A stretch of 10,000 nt of DNA from Chrysomallon squamiferum (taxonomy: Eukaryota; Mollusca; Gastropoda; Neomphalida; Peltospiridae): positions 30,087,059 to 30,097,058 of the forward strand of contig CM022672.1 of the NCBI GenBank assembly GCA_012295275.1, given 5' to 3'. Of the stretch, positions 6,563 to 10,000 are shown one piece after another; the first letter of the stretch is position 1; each line of letters begins with the position of its first letter. The position numbers were made by a program, and so were the translations under genes. The notes beneath the pieces were generated by a model, which was not told the DNA's origin, did not search any database, and saw only the letters and a list, made by a program, of their open reading frames with translations.

Positions 6563-6766
6563 CTATATCAAACTCAATGAACGCAAGAAAGTTATATCCT
6601 TAAAAATCAGAATTTCTGCTACGAAGATAGCTGCAGTTGACGCTATGTTAGGCTCATAAAGCCTAACTACAAATCGAGTGTCGAATTTTGTTTTATTATT
6701 GATTTAACTTTTGAGCTATTTCCCGCTGCAACCAATGTCTTACAATGAAACTGCCAGATGTTATAC
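6562..6766. other. Unique AT-rich spacer with a perfect stem-loop
   Basis: No gene is seen. It contains a perfect 8-base stem, gttaggct (6647-6654) with agcctaac (6660-6667), closing a 5-base loop. It does not match the metazoan histone 3' stem-loop consensus. Confidence 0.5.
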
Positions 6767-6845
6767 ATTTATTTATTTATTTATTTATTTATTTGTTTGT
6801 TTGTTTGTTTGTTTGTTTGTTTGTTTGTTTTGTTTTGTTTTGTCT
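6767..6845. repeat. (TTTA)n to (TTTG)n to (TTTTG)n compound microsatellite
   Basis: TTTA units (about 6767-6793) pass into TTTG units (about 6792-6829) and then TTTTG units (to about 6842). The progression suggests point changes spread by slippage. Open frames starting near 6711 and 6758 read through it and are not coding. Confidence 0.9.
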
Positions 6846-6957
6846 GTCTATTATCATTATTATCATCGACTTTATCGTTATTTTATTGTTGTTATTCATC
6901 TGTCTCTCTATTTTATTCTAATTTGTTTTATTTTATTTTCGTTATTTTCTTATACTG

Positions 6958-7013
6958 TTATTTATTTATTTACTTACTTATTTATTTATTTTTCTTTTAT
7001 GATTATTATTATG

Positions 7014-7073
<60 letters not shown>

Positions 7074-7112
7074 TGTTTCTGTGTTTTTTTTTTGGTTGTT
7101 GTTGTTGTTGTT
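6958..7112. repeat. TTTA, ATT and GTT microsatellite chain
   Basis: (TTTA)n with TTAC interruptions (6958-6992), a clean (ATT)n run with two ATG/GATT interruptions (about 7001-7073), a T9 run (about 7085-7093) and (GTT)n (about 7095-7112). The chain sits in one pyrimidine-rich strand. Confidence 0.85.
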
Positions 7113-7194
7113 TTTGAGGGGATAAGATTTTTCCAGTTGCTTAAGGGATTGTTGTTTGTTTTTAATTCTAAATATTTTTTCTAAAATTATTTTA

Positions 7195-7214
7195 TTTTTT
7201 TTTTTTTTTTTTTT
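7195..7214. repeat. Poly-T tract (T20)
   Basis: Twenty T residues abut a unique, less AT-rich block at 7215-7400. On the minus strand this would be a poly-A tail at the 3' end of that block, as in a retroposon, but no A/B boxes or flanking duplication were identified. Confidence 0.85.
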
Positions 7215-7640
7215 ACCTCAACCATATGGCTCTGTATTAGAAATTCACTCGCCCTCTTTCCGCTTCACCGAGTCAGTCCCCAAGAACGTACTGCGTTCAG
7301 AACTCAATCGAATTCACCCAATAAAAACGATTCGTTAAACTTGTACTCGGTCCGTGCGGTCATTATTAGAAAAATTTGTCTCGATCGAATCTACAAATTC
7401 TTCTTTAATTATGTTATCTCTTCTCTCTGCTTTCAATTATTTAATAAATTGGCTTCCATTTTTTTCTCCCTCTCTCTCTCTCTCCTTATGTTTGTTTTTA
7501 AAATAGACGATGTAGTGTTAAGTGCAGCGGTAGTCGTTGAGTCGCTACCGAGCATGCGCGTCCTCTGAGGCCGCTTACATCATTTTTAGGCTGCTTAGAT
7601 CATTGCGGTCACCATTACACTACAATGGTTATGCTAAAAA
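7215..7640. other. Unique less AT-rich block with small hairpins and a 20-base duplication
   Basis: Complex sequence without a recognisable gene. It includes the palindrome tcgatcga (7381-7388) inside the hairpin aatttgt/acaaatt (7373-7399), a short TC run (about 7467-7484), and a dense cluster at 7520-7630. The cluster has the hairpin cggtag/ctaccg (7528-7550), an NRF1-like gcatgcgc (7552-7559), two 17-base near-copies with a 20-base period (7568-7584 and 7588-7604), and the hairpin accatt/aatggt (7611-7629). The forward frames at 7156-7338 and 7341-7568 have no recognisable domain. Confidence 0.35.
7568..7604 (+). repeat. Two-copy 20-base-period tandem duplication
   Basis: aggccgcttacatcatt (7568-7584) and aggctgcttagatcatt (7588-7604) match at 15 of 17 positions, separated by ttt. 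Confidence 0.8.
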
Positions 7641-7662
7641 TAAGTGTCAGTGACGTTGAATA

Positions 7663-7726
7663 TTTTTTCTTTTCTTTTCTTTTCTTTTATTTTATTTTTT
7701 CTTGCTCTTTCTTCTTTTTATTCTAA
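7663..7726. repeat. Pyrimidine-rich tract with (TTTTC)n
   Basis: TTTTC pentamer units at about 7667-7688 are followed by TTTTA and TTTC variants. The plus strand is nearly all pyrimidine. Confidence 0.8.
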
Positions 7727-7827
7727 GTTCTATTTTTGCAACTGTTTACTAAATTAGTTTGGAAATATTTAGTGTGTCATTTATAGTAGAAGAAAGACAG
7801 GCGGAGACAGGGAGAATGCTATAATGT

Positions 7828-7831
<4 letters not shown>

Positions 7832-7915
<84 letters not shown>
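7832..7915. repeat. (GA)42 dinucleotide microsatellite
   Basis: An uninterrupted 84-base run, the longest perfect repeat in the window. It is bracketed by a perfect 8-base inverted repeat, aatgtata (7823-7830) and tatacatt (7919-7926). The minus-strand frame 7781-8047 is its Ser-Leu translation. Confidence 0.95.
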
Positions 7916-7917
<2 letters not shown>

Positions 7918-7926
7918 TTATACATT

Positions 7927-8660
7927 TGAGAAGAAATTTAAAATAAACATACCTCTGGCATATTATAATGACAACAGTTATAGCATTAATAACAATAAGA
8001 ACAATCCAAAAATATAACAATAAAGGTAACAGCAACAAAAATAACAAATACGTTTTTCATGAAACATTAAATATTTATTTCTGCAAGAAAGAACAATAAT
8101 TATACAATTGACGTTTACACATATACATCATACAGTGTTATGTATACATTATACAATGTGATGATATACAGAACACAATTCACAGATGATATTAACAATG
8201 ATAATAAACATTATCTGCAGTGTTTAACTATATATATATATTTCTTTTACAAGAAAGCTTATAACATTATGCAAATTTACTGTTTTATTACGTAAATGTG
8301 AAACTGCATCTTTAACACACGGTCTCTAATGACTATAGGCAATCCAACGATTAGTAAATGGGATTAGTACTAATCATTCTTTGTATGTTAAATTCTTTTC
8401 TCTATTTCGTTAACTGATTTTCAGTGAAGCAGGAACATTTGTTGAGAGAGATTTTTTGCTTTATTCGTTTGTTTGTGAGTGTTGTGTGTGTTGTTGTTGC
8501 TGTTGTTTGTCTGTGATAAATATATCAGATAAAGGTTTCTACGTCTTTATTTATGTAACAGTACATTTCACACAAACTAATTTTTTAAAACAGGTATGTT
8601 TGCTAGATAACGTTATGGAATGATAAAACACTGTAAGAAGCACAGCCATTTCTTAATACT
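7927..8660. other. Long AT-rich unique stretch, no gene seen
   Basis: No coding frame, RNA gene or long repeat is visible. Minor content: a TA run (8230-8241), an octamer match atgcaaat (8269-8276), and a short GTT-rich run (about 8490-8508). Confidence 0.5.
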
Positions 8661-8664
8661 GTTT

Positions 8665-8831
8665 CTGAAATAACATGATAAAATTAGTGAAATAACGTGA
8701 AACAATTTTTGGAATAACTTTATACTATCTGTCAAATAACATCCTATTATAACTAAACAGATTTTGTGAAATAATAGTATTTGTACAATATTATTAATTT
8801 TGTTAAATAAGAAAAAAGTTTATAAAATAAT

Positions 8832-8869
<38 letters not shown>

Positions 8870-9000
8870 CAGTTAGTGAAATAGCATTACTTGTGAAATA
8901 AATCATTAATAAAAGTGCAACAACGTTAAAGTATTTGTGAAATAATGAAACAGTATTTGTGAACTAACAAGTACTGTACGTGATGTTACAAAGTAATTAA
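8665..9000 (+). repeat. Degenerate minisatellite with a 22-base period
   Basis: Units open with gtgaaataac or a close variant. Unit starts fall at 8665, 8687, 8709 and 8731 (exactly 22 apart), then irregularly at 8766, 8802, 8822 and 8876, then again at 8893, 8915, 8937 and 8959 (22 apart), and 8980. The second half of a unit tends to read atgaaacagtattt. Each unit differs by several bases, so this is an old array, disturbed in the middle by a TA insertion. Weaker units may extend to about 9060. Confidence 0.75.
8834..8868. repeat. (TA)n microsatellite nested in the 22-base minisatellite
   Basis: About 17 TA units grown inside one minisatellite unit, which explains the break in its 22-base spacing between 8822 and 8876. 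Confidence 0.9.
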
Positions 9001-9560
9001 CAGTAAAGGTATACAACATGACGTAACAAAGCAGTGATGTCATAACAAAACAATACTGTTAAAATGTATACAATTGATTTCAACATATTCCCTTCTGACG
9101 TAATAACATCGAGCTGTTTTTCGTTGTAACATATATTCTAATTACACACATAATTGTTTCCATACCTACTGTGATATTTACAACTGAAAACACTATCATT
9201 CTACACTAAACTTCATCAAACTTCATCAAACTTCAACATACATTATTTTCATATATTCTTCCGTTCAGAAATAGTAAATTTTGTTTCTTCTACACAACTA
9301 ATATTCGTAAATCTGTATCTGATTTGGTATGAACTTTTAATAAACCACAATACTTATAAAATATGCTTTTGTTTACTTTGGTGACATTTTGTTAAGCCTT
9401 CAGCTTTTAGACGGGTGGGTAAAGAGTTTTTATCTTGGAACTCCTCCAATCACGAGGTAATTATTAAAGTACGTACTCTTTACTTTCTTAACATTTTTAA
9501 CACACCTATAACATGTATGTTTGTATATGTATATACTTTTTCGGTAATTCCACGAATAGA
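9001..9560. other. AT-rich unique stretch with minor repeats
   Basis: No gene is seen. The first 60 bases carry tgacgtaac-type and tgatgtcataac sequences that may be decayed units of the upstream minisatellite. A 10-base tandem, cttcatcaaa (9211-9220 and 9221-9230, with partial flanking copies), lies at about 9206-9235. Confidence 0.45.
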
Positions 9561-9582
9561 TTTTTTTTTTTTTTTTTTTTTA

Positions 9583-9605
<23 letters not shown>
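9561..9605. repeat. Poly-T tract (T21-A-T23)
   Basis: A 45-base T run with a single A at 9582. Forward frames that cross it are Phe-run artefacts. Confidence 0.95.
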
Positions 9606-9614
<9 letters not shown>

Positions 9615-10000
9615 CGTCCATTTGTAGTTTGTATTCTTAAACATAAATCCATGAATTTGAAAAAAGTTCAGAAATATGTTTCCAATGCAATTTTACAGTT
9701 TTAAAAAACATCGTTAAAGGTAGTCGATCGAGAATGTTCTAACATCTGTAAAGTGTTCAATCAGTTCTTCAATGTTGATGACGTCACAATCTGTAAATAA
9801 AAATATTGCTTAATATTAATGTTTACAAATGATGTTGAAAATGTAGTCTGTCCTTGATTTTAATGACTGTAATATTTCTATCACATATACTTATTTTTCT
9901 TTTTGTCCCACAAACCAGTGTTTGATATCATTTTAATGTACTAAGCTCTTATCGCTTAGAAGAAATTCGGTATTTATAAATTATTTATGATATGACGTAA
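9606..10000. other. AT-rich unique stretch to the window end, no gene seen
   Basis: The only motif of note is a full CRE palindrome tgacgtca at 9779-9786. No repeat or coding frame is supported. Confidence 0.45.

Noticed and set aside
7195-7345. Minus-strand SINE with a poly-A tail (T20 at 7195-7214)
   Set aside because: No clear A and B box promoter motifs and no flanking duplication; the common cephalopod tRNA-related SINE motifs I remember are not present.
8269-8276. Second octamer atgcaaat
   Set aside because: Expected by chance in AT-rich DNA and not accompanied by other motifs.
9779-9786. Isolated full CRE tgacgtca
   Set aside because: A single 8-base motif in AT-rich sequence without companions; not enough to call a regulatory site.

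Overview
This window looks like intergenic or intronic DNA from a repeat-rich animal genome. It is AT-rich and packed with microsatellites: long (GA)n, (TG)n, (AAT)n, (AAAT)n and degenerate triplet arrays. I see no convincing protein-coding gene, tRNA, rRNA, bacterial-type operon or CRISPR array. This style of sequence fits a cephalopod such as octopus, but that placement is an inference from texture only; no gene fixes the taxon. Nearly all long open frames are translations of simple repeats (poly-Ile/Val, poly-Asn/Asp, Leu/Tyr/Phe runs, Arg-Glu or Ser-Leu from GA tracts, Thr-His from TG tracts) and are not annotated as genes. Layout, 1-2530: a 1.03 kb inverted-repeat element (arms 17-178 and 887-1043) with no coding interior, then a GACA-rich tract, a composite AAAT/AAT array (1298-1504), a unique stretch (1506-2120), and a third, lone copy of the same arm (2121-2266). 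Layout, 2530-5400: three long degenerate triplet arrays (2531-2925, 3316-3681, 5181-5400) separated by a 28-bp-arm hairpin (3045-3126), two non-repetitive, less AT-rich blocks (3690-4090 and 4600-5170), and a paired (GA)34 / (TG)34 block. Layout, 5400-7640: a second inverted-repeat element of about 0.6 kb (arms 5527-5666 and 5982-6130), a unique block with a CRE-bearing hairpin (6230-6480), further AAT, TTTA/TTTG and ATT arrays, and a compact GC-richer block with a 20-bp-period duplication (7500-7630). Layout, 7640-10000: a (GA)42 tract framed by an 8-bp inverted repeat, a decayed 22-bp-period minisatellite (about 8665-9000) interrupted by a (TA)n tract, and AT-rich unique sequence with a long poly-T. 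There are no genes to combine into a pathway. The points of real interest are the two foldback-like elements, the hidden 22-bp array, triplet arrays that stay in register for hundreds of bases, and the unique islands, which could be conserved noncoding regulatory elements. The islands can only be tested by alignment to related genomes.
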